Origin: Mytilisepta virgata
Taxonomy: Eukaryota; Mollusca; Bivalvia; Mytilida; Mytilidae
Assembly (NCBI GenBank): GCA_028015205.1
Contig: CM051512.1
Span: 4,958,755 to 5,022,754 of the forward strand
Length of the DNA: 64,000 nucleotides
Direction: 5' to 3'
Position 1 is the stretch's first letter. Each line of letters starts with the position of its first letter. The translations under genes were made by a program, and so were the position numbers. A model generated the notes under the pieces. The model saw only the letters and a list, made by a program, of their open reading frames with translations, made no database searches and was not told the DNA's origin. Shown here one piece after another: positions 31,501 through 38,944 of this stretch.

Positions 31501-34237
31501 GGTCTTTTTGTCAGATTATCAGAATCCTCGGGTTTTATCCATTTCTTAAACATTAAATTTTTTGCCCATGAACCCCCACTTTTTCTTTTATAATTCAATA
31601 ATATATACCTTAAAATGGTATTTGACAAAATTTTATGAAATCCTTTTTATTTTTTCATACATTTTTGAGAGACTGAAGTTGCCAATATCAAAGACAATGA
31701 AACATCCAGAGAAAACCTATTTCCTCCAAATTGTCAAGGCTTTATAGCTCTAAAATGAGCACATGAACCTATATTTTTTTCTTGCTTATTTGTTTACTAT
31801 TCATATGTTCTCTCAAACTAAAACACCTATTTGAAATCCTATTTATTTCCTATAAGACCAGCGATCATCCTTCAATGTCGAAACAATCACGCAGAGCTTT
31901 GAAGGGTATATCAAAATCCCGAAATGAACCTAAAGGATAAAGCCAGAACCATTAACTGTCCGCACACCTCAGTTCGTAAAATGGATTTTTTAAGGATTTG
32001 AATACTTTAATAAATATGAATTGTCTTGTCACTTGGAGAAAAAAATTCATTGAGCTAAGTCGTAACTGAAACAATTGAACTTACTGGTTTTCTTCCACCA
32101 AGTCTTCAGAATAAGGAGATAACACTTCTCATGAGATTTTATAATATAACGTATTACAAACCCCATGATCCATGAAATATGAACAAATTAAAAGTATTAA
32201 AATGAGAGCTTTGCAAATTTTAGGATAGAGTTTATATATTCAAATTATTATTTTTTTCACATTGTCTAGTGCATTAATTTTTCTATTGGAAATTCCCTAT
32301 TTATAATCATTTGTGGGGTACACAAACATAACCTTTATAAACAAATTTACATGTTTTATGTTTTTTTTAGACGACCTTGATCAGGCTACTTAACCAACAA
32401 AAGTTTGTCTTATAATTCTAACGTTTAGTCTAGCCTATAAAAACCAGGAGTGAACACAGGTGCTCTAGTAACTGAGCTATTGTTTCCTTCGGAGATTTGT
32501 AGTCCACCAGCAAAGATATCGGCTAACTATTAAAAAAAAATCAATGATAATAATTTGCATTTGGTTTTTCATTTTAATGTATCGTCAGTGATCCGATTGG
32601 TCCAAATGTTTGAGAGCACAGAATCTTGGAAAAGCATCAACGCAAAGCTTATCAGACTTGATGCAAAAAACCACTGCCAAGAAATATTATATGACACAGA
32701 TAATTACTGGAAATGTATCATTAGAAATTATGCAGTGTCTGGGGATCATCAAACGAGCACCTGCAGGATGGGATCTAGAATGGACCCTACTGCTGTAGTA
32801 GATTCAAGACTACGGTATGAAATTACTGACTTAGAAACATGTATCAGACACCTAGGACCTTTCGTTGATAGACATCCATATACTCCAACTTCTGTCTAAT
32901 AAAATTTTAAACCAACAAATGGACAAGAAACCCTTAGGTAGTTCATAGTTGTCGACAAAGTCGAATGTGGTAATTTGAAGGCTACGATTTATTTATTTTT
33001 TTTATTTTAGCAGTATGGGTCTTGTAAGTCCATAGAAACAATTTTAATAACCTTCGGAAACGTCTCAACTTGACAGGTGCTATATCATTATAGACTTCAC
33101 GATAGCATCGAAACACATGGAATATTAAATTGTGTAAAATAGTTCTAAAATACGTGCTAATTATACTTCAAGGTCACTTGTTGCTTTTGTAATATTTCCT
33201 CTTTTGGCAAATACAAACAATAAAGGTTTCATTGTCAAAAGTCTGTAATGCTGAGCCAATTGATCATTGTACGTATAATCTGGCCCTTTACATTGATAAG
33301 TTTCAGAATTACCGTTTACATATGTAATACTTGCACATTGAAGTAAAATATATGCAAAAGTTGATGTGATATAACTTTGTGTATATTGGTTTAATTAAAT
33401 TAACTAATAAACGCACACACCTCGGAGCAATCTTTCCATGCATTTGACTTCGGATTATATTTTCAAGATTTAACTTATTTTGAGAAAATAAGTATACATA
33501 CCGGTATTGATATCTAATCAGATATTGGAAGTAAATTCCTTATCATATGAAATCTTACTTTTTATTATGTTCTGTAGTACATGTAAATTATTTCGAGGTA
33601 AATGTTATAACGGGAATAAATGGTCTTGTAGAAGTAGAATAAGCAATCAATGTTTCAACTACTTCATACAGTTTGAGGCCCCGTGCGAGGTATTCCCTTT
33701 CTTAAGCGTAAATTCTGTTAAAAAGGGTCGTGTCCGTTATACCACCTACTACAGAAAATAAAAACAATTAACATTTAATATAAATATGAATGTAATTCAA
33801 ATCTCAGCATTGATATCCATTGCCGGTGATATATAGTTATTCTTAGTTAAAATATCAAAGTACATGTATAACATGCAGTATATTAACATGATAACATCTA
33901 AGGATACTTCTCAGAGAAGACATCTAAGTTTTCATTATTTGGCTGAAATCATTTGATAAAACATAAAAAATGTTATATCCCTACTTATATAACAACAAAT
34001 ATCGCCAGAGTCTTCATCATACAAAAATATGTTTTAGCCCACAGTTTACATTTCATGCTTTATTTTATTCCTCCACATCTTGTTTATTTCAGTGTGATAG
34101 GGATAAAAAATCTACGTGTAGTAGATGCCTCTGTAATGCGGAATACGCCTTCTGGTAACACTAACGCCCCAACGATGATGATTGGTGAAAAGGCCGCTGA
34201 TATGATTAAAAGAGGCAACTGTCGTAAAAGATATTAA
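13395..34237 (+). CDS. GMC oxidoreductase copy 2 (glucose/choline dehydrogenase-like), 11 coding exons
   Basis: Predicted 593-residue FAD-dependent GMC oxidoreductase, joined from 13395-13527, 17126-17331, 17957-18146, 18860-18985, 20772-20893, 21469-21636, 24582-24732, 28842-28981, 30710-30884, 32589-32814 and 34093-34237. Every junction is GT/AG and phases agree. Residues 5-21 are hydrophobic (signal peptide or anchor). Residues 41-51 are DYIVVGAGSAG, the FAD-binding GxGxxG. LLLEAG at 66-71 ends the ADP-binding fold. GMC signature 1 lies at 120-143, signature 2 at 292-306, the DH motif at 330-331, the expected catalytic His at 524 and its Asn partner at 570. Length is normal for the family. 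Such enzymes oxidise an alcohol or sugar and pass electrons from FADH2 to a quinone or oxygen; the substrate cannot be told. By hand count about 37 residues differ from copy 3. ATG at 13395 is chosen because TAG precedes it in frame in unspliced sequence, but an upstream exon is possible. Confidence 0.9.
13940..14800 (+). pseudogene. Degenerate reverse-transcriptase remnant in intron 1, copy 2
   Basis: An open frame at 13949-14251 encodes [29 protein letters not shown] and [11 protein letters not shown] (the YIDD box is decayed to HIDD). It breaks at the region that should read as a LD.YLEF segment and resumes out of frame with [20 protein letters not shown] near 14255-14320. A typical 3' segment containing GCCTGTACCAAGTCAG follows to about 14800. 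Relative at 41920-42830. It belongs to a different lineage from the RT fragment at 8385, judging from the [11 protein letters not shown] version of the motifs. Dead element, ancestral to the duplication. Confidence 0.75.
14801..15510. other. Intron 1 remainder, no gene seen
   Basis: AT-rich intronic sequence aligning with about 42835-43732 of copy 3, where an extra segment is present around 43070-43290. No repeats or coding were recognised. Confidence 0.55.
15511..15533 (+). repeat. Left terminal inverted repeat of Tc1-type element
   Basis: Matches the right repeat over 23 bases with a single A/G difference at the fourth position; preceded by the TA target dinucleotide. Confidence 0.93.
15701..16780 (-). 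CDS. Tc1-family transposase, 359 aa, intact
   Basis: Cut-and-paste DDE transposase. Residues about 23-63 form the first helix-turn-helix ([16 protein letters not shown] ... [10 protein letters not shown]), followed by a GRPR-like DNA-binding segment ([11 protein letters not shown] at about 72-82) and a second HTH region. Catalytic residues are visible: Asp in FSDESRY, Asp in [11 protein letters not shown] and Glu in [14 protein letters not shown]. Exactly 34 residues separate the second Asp from the Glu, the DD34E spacing of Tc1 elements. VWGGI between the Asp residues is also typical. The frame is uninterrupted and of normal length (Tc1 transposases are about 340-360 aa). A second ATG at residue 21 (MPRLTPQQ) could be the real start, since homologues usually begin just before the HTH. 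Likely functional by sequence; activity is not shown. Transcribed opposite to the host gene. Confidence 0.95.
   Translation of the reverse strand: MGIKGRRKLKTVSISVDTEAMPRLTPQQREQVIGRLDAGQSARVIANDFNCAVRTIERLRTRYNATNSTNDRPRSGRPQVTTPRQNRGIVRHHLMNRFTPAAETAKNTVGTHGRPISDDTARNMRCRRPARGPILTPRHRQACLQWATQRQNWRNRQWRNIIFSDESRYCISTAYGRTRVWRRRGKRYEDSCILETDAWGGPSIMVWGGIGLNVKLGPVIFQNLGPGRGNGVTAARYIDQVLTPHVQLHFARHQNKTFQQDNARVHTARATRDFLQQNNINVMDWPALSPDLNPIEHSWDEVQRRLNNEQPSPTTAAELSQAFQRVWARIPMAFINRLINSMYRRCSAVIGAGGGHTRY
17008..17030 (-). repeat. Right terminal inverted repeat of Tc1-type element
   Basis: Read on the minus strand it matches the left repeat over 23 bases with one mismatch; followed by the duplicated TA. 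Confidence 0.93.
17126..17331 (+). CDS. Copy 2 exon 2 (residues 45-113)
   Basis: Follows TTTAAGTGCAG and ends AGG|GTATAA, phase 0. Encodes VGAGSAG and LLLEAG, both FAD-contact motifs, then the acidic DLDDERT loop and the DWQF strand. In copy 2 the segment before DW reads LTATT. Copy 3 has LAGTT, closer to the usual GT-x-x-DW of the family. Differences from copy 3: V53I, V63A, A87R, T90A, A91G. Confidence 0.95.
17332..17956 (+). other. Intron 2 of copy 2
   Basis: A 625-base intron, GTATAA to TCTCAG. No repeat or gene was recognised; it aligns with 44028-44666. Confidence 0.8.
17957..18146 (+). CDS. Copy 2 exon 3 (residues 114-176), GMC signature 1
   Basis: Acceptor TCTCAG, donor A|GTAAGT, phase 1. 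Encodes [17 protein letters not shown] and continues through [11 protein letters not shown], an exact match to the PROSITE GMC signature 1 pattern (residues 120-143). Then comes [13 protein letters not shown], the usual FAD-lid region. Copy 3 differs at L117I, G131A, I135M, M165I, A168V, H175D and H176R, the densest cluster of changes in the gene. Confidence 0.95.
18340..18560 (-). mobile_element. tRNA-derived SINE, intron 3 copy 2
   Basis: Read on the minus strand, the head at about 18495-18555 is tRNA-like. It has a box A-type segment (TGGTCTCGTGGTAGCGTGCT) and a box B-type segment, here mutated to GGCTTCGATCC. The same element in copy 3 (45065-45275) has a perfect GGGTTCGATCC. The body extends toward lower coordinates (to about 18340). 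It is shared by both units, so old. Confidence 0.7.
18655..18705 (+). other. Short FAD-fold-like stretch in intron 3
   Basis: Reading +, this encodes [14 protein letters not shown] then a stop; copy 3 at 45376-45418 reads [14 protein letters not shown] then a stop. The nucleotides (GTTGGTGCAGGAACTTCCGG) resemble the start of exon 2 (GTTGGTGCAGGATCTGCTGG). It may be the remnant of a duplicated exon 2 or chance. It is not used in the gene model because of the stop. Confidence 0.35.
18860..18985 (+). CDS. Copy 2 exon 4 (residues 177-218)
   Basis: Acceptor ATACTTCAG, donor G|GTAATG, phase 1 to phase 1. Encodes [10 protein letters not shown], the family's G-x-x-GP strand, then a helix ending [18 protein letters not shown], matching the conserved GF...D.NG region. 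Copy 3 differs only at E186D and I190S. Confidence 0.93.
18986..20771 (+). other. Intron 4 of copy 2
   Basis: A 1.8-kb intron containing the approximately 130-bp tandem repeat at 19600-20090. The rest is AT-rich with no gene seen; it aligns with 45733-47426. Confidence 0.8.
19600..20090. repeat. Tandem repeat, unit about 130 bp, intron 4 copy 2
   Basis: Three clear units and a degenerate fourth. Landmarks such as CACTCCCATCAAATCAACAA and CAATTA(T/C)CTCA(C/T)AAACCG recur near 19751, 19883 and 20021. GGTAAGACGCACCAAATGAC and GGGGGTTATCACCACT are further unit landmarks. The same array occurs in copy 3 (46270-46760). Confidence 0.8.
20772..20893 (+). CDS. Copy 2 exon 5 (residues 219-259)
   Basis: Acceptor GCATTGCAG, donor AAG|GTAAAA, phase 1 to 0. 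Encodes [25 protein letters not shown]. The family motif is R-x-S-(A/T)-A-x-x-x-L-x-P; copy 2 has Gly234 where copy 3 keeps the usual Ser. Other differences from copy 3: Q225E, N254T, R256H. Confidence 0.94.
20894..21468 (+). other. Intron 5 of copy 2
   Basis: A 575-base AT-rich intron, GTAAAA to TTATCAG; aligns with 47549-48036. Nothing was recognised. Confidence 0.8.
21469..21636 (+). CDS. Copy 2 exon 6 (residues 260-315), GMC signature 2
   Basis: Phase 0 on both sides (TTTATCAG acceptor; AGG|GTAAAT donor). Encodes [10 protein letters not shown], then the strand EVILSAG and the exact PROSITE GMC signature 2 ([15 protein letters not shown], residues 292-306), which packs on the FAD. Only R315K separates it from copy 3, so this is one of the best conserved exons. 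Confidence 0.96.
21637..24581 (+). other. Intron 6 of copy 2
   Basis: A 2.9-kb intron. At 22993-23803 it holds the single-copy version of the 811-bp block that is triplicated in copy 3. Within it, 23015-23200 is rich in TAC/TACAG(C/T)TAC motifs. The rest is AT-rich with no gene seen. Open frames at 22543-23310 are not supported. Confidence 0.75.
22993..23803. repeat. Single-copy counterpart of the 811-bp block
   Basis: Aligns end to end with each of the three blocks at 49582-52014, from TATGTTGCCTGTCGTTGAAT to GGTTCTATCTACAA. Here it occurs once, which shows that the triplication happened in unit 3 only. Confidence 0.75.
24582..24732 (+). CDS. Copy 2 exon 7 (residues 316-365)
   Basis: Acceptor TTTCACATTAG, donor G|GTAACA, phase 0 to 1. 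Encodes [14 protein letters not shown], equivalent to the family's LPVG.NLQDH motif, then a variable lid segment. Copy 3 differs at T318I, G333A, N335G, F338L and A354V. Confidence 0.93.
25055..25260 (-). mobile_element. SINE body fragment, intron 7 copy 2
   Basis: Shares with 60062-60260 the strings AGCACAACAAATAAACAC, GAAAACTAAAAA, CAATGAACAACAC and CTATAAAAACCAGGAGTGA. The tRNA-like head present at 60206-60241 is replaced here by a different continuation. In copy 3 this block is mostly deleted (junction near 53093). Confidence 0.6.
25480..25860. promoter_or_regulatory. CpG-rich repeats with ETS/NRF1/CRE/E-box-like motifs, left arm copy 2
   Basis: Within the foldback arm, subrepeats of roughly 120-140 bp carry CCGGAAGTG (ETS consensus), GCGCATGCG/TGCGCGCATGCGCAAC (NRF1-like), TGACGTAAGTCACGTG (CRE-like half joined to an E-box; 25566 and 25707) and CACGTG again near 25827. 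GCGCCATTTTC resembles a YY1 site on the minus strand. These are the classic motifs of CpG-island promoters. Promoter function is inference. Confidence 0.5.
26730..27209 (+). CDS. Putative 159-aa CxxC...CxxC protein inside the foldback (unrecognised)
   Basis: An open frame in the unique core of the foldback. Residues about 20-45 are Lys-rich ([15 protein letters not shown]). Residues about 52-74 contain [16 protein letters not shown] and end CKGC, a possible zinc-binding CxxC-x15-CxxC knuckle, followed by [19 protein letters not shown]. From about residue 92 the frame is simply a translation of the inner-arm repeats ([13 protein letters not shown]), with a Ser/Gln/Glu/Lys-rich tail. The zinc-knuckle part is not repeat-derived, so it could be a relic of a transposon protein or a host exon. 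The copy-3 element has lost this core. I do not recognise the family; expression is unknown. Confidence 0.4.
   Translation: MVSARYLIPVDLSNTKAKPTMKRKIFPTKVKRTKWLDNTSGEPSKVDPNKNCTKCQMNKSFAEFSKNTNICKGCRRIDNEWTRLNRDLIRKVKSEPMSSKEQEKTCDEQEKSKRNLAMSSKEQEKNSDEQENSSDGEQRQAPGTASAAKTVTSSPTKLK
27850..28110. repeat. Palindromic CATATTGAC repeat cluster, intron 7 copy 2
   Basis: Several ~60-70-base repeats built around the near-palindrome GTCCAATATGTCATATTGAC, with TTTATTGACTAAC spacers. Copy 3 retains only about 75 bases of it (55375-55450), so the cluster has expanded here or collapsed there. Confidence 0.7.
28842..28981 (+). CDS. Copy 2 exon 8 (residues 366-412)
   Basis: Acceptor chosen as TTTTTAAG|GTCCATATTC, donor GAG|GTATGC, phase 1 to 0. 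Encodes [11 protein letters not shown], matching the family's GP-(L/Y)-(S/T) turn, and YPDSQILF, matching the conserved PD-x-Q strand. A second in-frame AG 12 bases downstream (ATTCAG|AAAATGG) exists only in this copy and would remove GPYS. Copy 3 differs at L380F, K397E and S408L. Confidence 0.88.
29587..29796 (+). other. Hydrophobic 69-aa open frame in intron 8 (coding doubtful)
   Basis: ATG to TAG, two or three hydrophobic stretches separated by few charges, U-rich codons. The same frame persists in copy 3 (56885-57094) with only three or so residue changes. Since the surrounding intron is equally similar, this does not show selection. No family was recognised. Confidence 0.2.
29791..29880 (+). 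mobile_element. Possible pogo/Tigger-type terminus, remnant
   Basis: CAGTAGAACTCCGATTGCTT followed by GAACTTCAAGGGACCG and TTCTAAATTATCG resembles the terminal repeat of pogo/Tigger elements (CAGTAGAACCTCGAT type, from memory). No opposite end was found nearby. The same remnant lies at about 57089-57178 in copy 3. Confidence 0.35.
30710..30884 (+). CDS. Copy 2 exon 9 (residues 413-470)
   Basis: Acceptor GTCTTCCAG, donor A|GTGAGT, phase 0 to 1. Encodes [23 protein letters not shown], the family's S-x-G-x-(I/V)-x-L-x-S-x-(D/N)-P strand region of the substrate-binding domain. Copy 3 differs at G425W, A428T, F431Y, I441L, N461K and R470K. Confidence 0.94.
31479..31870 (+). mobile_element. TTAA-type MITE, intron 9 copy 2
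   Basis: Ends GAATGCTCGCTGGTC and, on the minus strand, GGATGATCGCTGGTC. Flanked by TTAA (31475-31478) and a mutated TTCA. Inverted relative to the copy at 5921-6295 and shared with copy 3, so older than the duplication. Its 61-aa open frame is non-coding. Confidence 0.78.
32434..32505 (-). mobile_element. SINE head fragment, intron 9 copy 2
   Basis: The minus strand reads TAGCTCAGTTACTAGAGC (tRNA box A-like) and a box B-like GTTCACTCC 3' of it. The body seen in copy 3 (60062-60205) is deleted here. Confidence 0.6.
32589..32814 (+). CDS. Copy 2 exon 10 (residues 471-546), catalytic His
   Basis: Acceptor ATCGTCAG, donor CG|GTATGA, phase 1 to 2. Encodes [17 protein letters not shown], where His524 aligns with the catalytic base of GMC enzymes (H-x-x-(G/S)-TC-x-MG), and [11 protein letters not shown]. 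Identical to copy 3 in protein and, as far as I can read, in nucleotides from about 32561 to 32903. If intron 10 is retained the frame continues 28 residues to TAA at 32899. Confidence 0.96.
32815..34092 (+). other. Intron 10 of copy 2
   Basis: A 1.28-kb AT-rich intron; acceptor TTTATTTCAG. No repeats recognised. Copy 3 carries an RT fragment at the position equivalent to about 33735. Confidence 0.8.
34093..34237 (+). CDS. Copy 2 exon 11 (residues 546-593), C-terminus
   Basis: Completes Arg546 and encodes [24 protein letters not shown] (Asn570, partner of His524) and EKAADMI, ending in a basic NCRKRY tail and TAA. Differs from copy 3 at K551R and G587D. Confidence 0.96.
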
Positions 34238-34271
34238 GTTTTCTTTCATTCGGTTTATTATTTTTAATTGA

Positions 34272-34277
34272 AATAAA
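34272..34277 (+). promoter_or_regulatory. Polyadenylation signal AATAAA, copy 2
   Basis: 35 bases after the stop, at the same relative position as in copies 1 and 3. Confidence 0.6.
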
Positions 34278-37078
34278 AATAAAATTTTGTGCGTTGTCTT
34301 TATTTAAAAAGAATCTATCAATAAATTAATTACGAATATATTTATTGGCAATTTCCCATTTACATATATACCAAAACAAACGCTACATTGCTATTAATTA
34401 ATTATTTTAACTAACAGTGACCATATTTGTCTATAGTTAGACCCCATGACATAATAATGAAGTATCACCACCTAACGAAACATTCTACAATTTTGGTCCC
34501 AACTGCCCCAGTAGTTTCCTTATTCTTTAATTTTACCTGTTTAATGGCTCAAGTTCCAAATGCACGTCTGAAAGGTTACTATCTACATAAGGATCATTAC
34601 ACCGAAATATGTTCGCAATTGCAAAGTTGTTGAAGGGGAGGCGATTCTTAATATTTTGCCTATATTTCTGTTTTTGAAATAATGTCGGCTGTATTAGTCT
34701 AATGTGAGTACCCACGGAAAATTTTTAAAAATGGGTTATCGATCTGAGGACATTTTCACCACCGTTCGGTCTCTGTTGTCCCAGTAATCATAGAGGAGAA
34801 TATTATTTGATTATTGGTGATTTTTTTATAAGTAAAACCCGCTTTTTTGCAATTAGTCTAAAGTAAAGATTCATGGACTAATTCTGAAAGATGACACCTA
34901 AGGAACATGTCTAATTGGCCTCAGAAGTTTCCACAAACGTTTATTTTATGTTTAAGGGGATACGATAAAGTTAAAGCTGTCAAGTAAAATGTGGACGTTA
35001 TAATTGTTCACGTCACAATATAGATGGAAAATTTTAATTCCGCGAATTTGACCCCACATAAAACAACATCATAATTTTTCGGGAAAATCGAGATTATAAG
35101 ATTTCATGCCATAGCACAGAAAAATGCATTGCAACCCACATTTTTTTTATTTCAGGTTTGATTGCAGCTGTAAAAAAAAATGTGTACAAAAATAGGACAA
35201 CATCAATTTCAGAAATATGATTTTTTCCGGAAAACATCGTAAATTTGTATTTTTTTCAATTTTATTGCCTTATAGCATAGATTTTTTCCAATATCCTGCA
35301 TACTATTCTTTGCATAACTATCATTTTTCAATATCTAAATATAAACTGTAGAACCTACCGATCATTCAGCGAGAAACATGTTCAATTGTCTTCACAAATC
35401 TCATTTGTATCCCAATGCAAAATTCCTAAAATAAATCTGTAAAATATCAATTGTTTCCAAGAACACAGTAAAAGAATGCCTTATATCTTAATAATAACAT
35501 TGGCAAGATATCTCCTCTCATTCAGCCTTTTCTCTCCCTCATCTCATCCCTTGACTAATGCACGATTTATAGTATATCGCACAGGCACCTTTTGTCAATT
35601 TTTTCCCGATCTTTTATAGCATAACTCAAAGGTCTAAATTTCGTCCCCTGATACAATATACGGGAAATGGATTTAGTTTGTTGCATCCCACCTTTTTTCA
35701 TCTCTCCCCTTTTTATCCCCTTTTTCTCTACAAAATCGTCATTTAGAAAATTTTTATAGTTTCAGTTATGCTTTATAATAATATGATATTGCGTTTATTT
35801 CTTTCATGAAATAATGAAAAATTAAAAATTAAAAAATAAATGAATAAGTGGGGTGTTGCAGAGAAAATGGGGATAGGCAGAGGAAATGACTTGATTGTTT
35901 ATGTTCAGATATCAACATAATTACTTTAACTATATATTATTCAATTAAACCTATTTATAAAATGTTATCATTTATAATTTTATCAACTTACAATTTTAGC
36001 TTAAAATGAGGATACAAGAAAGAAATAAACAATTTGTTTAACATTGTTTCTTCTATGATTAACTTTGAATGGCGTTTAACATACATTGATGCATACAAGA
36101 ACGACGGTCTGATAATGACATACTTTTTCCTCACCTGTTTCGCAACTTGTTTACGTGCAATTTATTGTCTACCTGAAGAAATTTCACATTGTTCTATATG
36201 TTATACTGTCAGATTACATACTAATTTGATAAAACGATTTAACATGTCTATAGAGATTTTCCCTTGAAACAGGTAGGTTTCTTTTAATATGATTCGGTAT
36301 TGTAAATAAGCATATTTTTGTACTGAAATGTGTGTCTACATATGTAAAAGAAACGTTCCTTCAACATTTTAATTAATGGTACAGAAAATGCTGGCGAAAT
36401 GTAAAATTATGTAAAATATCCAATGTTAGCATTTCTAAAACAACTAAATTATTTTTGACATGGCCTCATAAACAATCATATTGTATTGGCGATTTTAGTT
36501 TCCCATGATCAGTATACAATCTAAAAATCCTTTTTGTTATTGTTTTGTTTTAATTACTTTTTATATTTATTGTTGTAATGAATATGAATATTTAAATATT
36601 CCATTATTGCATAGTACTGATTGCAGATGTGTGTGATCAATTCATTTCTTGGCATATTTTTAAAATTTCTAAAGTTTATTTTTGTCATTTTACATAGATA
36701 TCAGTTTCCGTCGACCATCATTTTCGGAAAATGAATAATATTCTGCAGAAAAAAATGAACCCCACTATCTCGACAATACATATCATATCGTCTCTGTTTA
36801 TTATCTATTTTTTTTATATCCAATCGAAACGTTTTTTGATGCACTGTTTATGCACACTGACTTGTCTCAGAAGCAATGCTGATGGGCAAACGAAATGAGG
36901 AAACAAAAAAAAAACAACACAAAAAAATTATCCGTTTCAAATTAGATTTAACATATTAGTAGTTTAGCTGGTTGAATCCTCGATTATTTTGAGTTGAGAC
37001 ATCAAAATACACAAAGATGTGAAAATAATCATTGTATTTCCTACAAAAATACAAAATATCGTATGTTACCGACAGAAG
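34278..37078. other. Intergenic region 2, first part
   Basis: No gene seen. Aligns with 956-4870 except for the missing 950-base segment (junction near 35883). Open frames such as 36034-36267 are not conserved in unit 1. Confidence 0.65.
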
Positions 37079-37372
37079 CATTCATTTAAAGCAGTTTGAC
37101 GAAGTTGTTGTCTCCGTTTGTGACAATAAATGTTCATGAATTCGACAGAACTTTGAAATTTGTATATTTACAATCGTACAAGAGGTTAAAGACAATCGTT
37201 TGGAAGCAGACACCAACAACAACAACCAGAAAGCCTGTAGAAATACATTTGATGTTATGATGAAACAAAAGTATTGTTCTAAAAATCTAGTCAAATTAAA
37301 TGTAAAAAATGGTTAACATCGTCTTTTTTGTCACAAAGGGAGACAACTTCGTCAGACTGCTCCAAATGAATG
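37079..37372. mobile_element. Palindromic MITE-like element, unit 2 copy
   Basis: Counterpart of 4871-5169, with inverted ends CATTCATTTAAAGCAGTTTG and, on the minus strand, CATTCATTTGGAGCAGTCTG. Lies at the same relative position. Confidence 0.65.
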
Positions 37373-38940
37373 CCTCAAATGAATACTTTCGTCAGTAACC
37401 ATGGTAACATCTTCAATAACATCCTTTCATGCTTTTCATGAAAGAATATAGTTTGTTATTTAGGTTATTTTGTATTTTCTAGTGTCAGAATATCGGATTT
37501 TAACACACAATAGGAAATTAAAAAAGTCTCTCAGCTCAATCCACACTAACAAAAACATTAGACACTCAAATGTAAAGAATCTATGTCAACTCGTACCTTA
37601 ATATAAGAAATTCCTTGTTTCTGAACCCCTTTTGTATTTTGTTATATGTGTGTATTGTTCTTTGAATACATATTGTTTAAACTAACTCGTACATTTTCCA
37701 ACTCATACCCAACCAAAGCAAAGTCTAATTCTATTTAAATTTGCTTTCAGCACTATATAAAATTATATAATTGAAAACAATAATAACAAAGCACAAACTA
37801 TAATTGCAACAATTATATTCTTGCAGTCTCTAGTTTTTAGAATGAATTGATGACATATATAAGCCGTTCCAATGTGTGTCAGTTGTAAATCAAGTAGAAG
37901 TTAAATCCTGATAAAAAAAAAAAATGTGATACAATGCCTGCCTGTAAGCTCCAAAAATTAGGATTTGGGGAGGGGAAACAAACATATTTTTAAGTGTGGC
38001 CTTCGTCCCATAGAATGTTCATCAACTCATTTTAATTTGTTTCCTAACCATCACTAGTATGACACGGCCATTCCTGTTTTGTTCATTCTAATTTTATTTT
38101 GATTTTCTACTTCACCAAACTTTCAAGCAAAATCAGGATAAATTGAGGTATGTTGTCTTGCAGTCAATCAAGATCAGTTAAAGACAAATTGAGATCTTTC
38201 AGCACAGAATAAGGCTGTTGTGGTATAAAGAAACTAATAAATCTGAGTATTGTAGACCAACATTACAAACTCTACTTTAGCAGGCACAAACTGAACATCG
38301 TGGAAATTGCCTATATATGAGAGCATCGCCTTCCGTTATTTCATACAAATAATTTTATAATAAAAAGATTTTTAAGTAAATGTTCAACTGCACGAGTCTA
38401 CATGTATGTATTATTTATTAGTAACTAGTAATTGTCATTATGGTCACGTTTAATATTGATGTTAAACTGTACGAGTCTTTGTGTTACTGGTCAGTTAATA
38501 ACCTTCATGGTCCTGTTTAATCTTGATTATCTATATTTACAAACCAACTAAACATAAGATCAAATCAAGACAGTTATTCAAGGTAGGTCAAGACAAGATT
38601 AGATCACCCTGTACAGTTAATGTTAAACAGTGCATATTTTATTCTTGACTTTCATAAACCGGCCTTACCTGGTCGTGATTGACTGACATGCATTTCATGT
38701 TGTTTTGATTGAAAGTTTGGAAAATTTACAAATCAAGACAGAAATTACCTACAGATTTTAAGACGAAAACACCCCTCTCCCCCCCCCCCCCCCCCCCCAG
38801 CTCACAAAAACAAAGCCAAAACAAAAATAAAGACAAAGACATAACAAGACTGAGGCAGAACATAGTTTGACATAAAACCATACAGGAAACGACAGCTATA
38901 TCCGCACTCCCCGCATTTTTTATCCCTGTGCACCTTTTTT
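37373..38940. other. Intergenic region 2, middle part
   Basis: No gene seen. Contains the empty site of the TTAA MITE (near 38140, reading AAATTGAGGTATG) and a C20 homopolymer at 38779-38798. Confidence 0.6.
38779..38798. repeat. Poly-C tract
   Basis: A run of 20 C; unit 1 has only a short equivalent near 6822-6832. Length may be unreliable in assembly. Confidence 0.9.
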
Positions 38941-38944
38941 TTTA

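Larger units (their letters stand above)
30885..32588 (+). other. Intron 9 of copy 2
   Basis: A 1.7-kb intron with a TTAA-type MITE (31479-31870) and a SINE head fragment (32434-32505). It aligns very closely with 58229-60348, apart from indels of about 100 and 265 bases present only in copy 3. Confidence 0.8.

Noticed and set aside
31562..31747. 61-aa frame conserved at 59060-59245
   Set aside because: Lies wholly within the TTAA-type MITE; conservation reflects the recent duplication of the unit.
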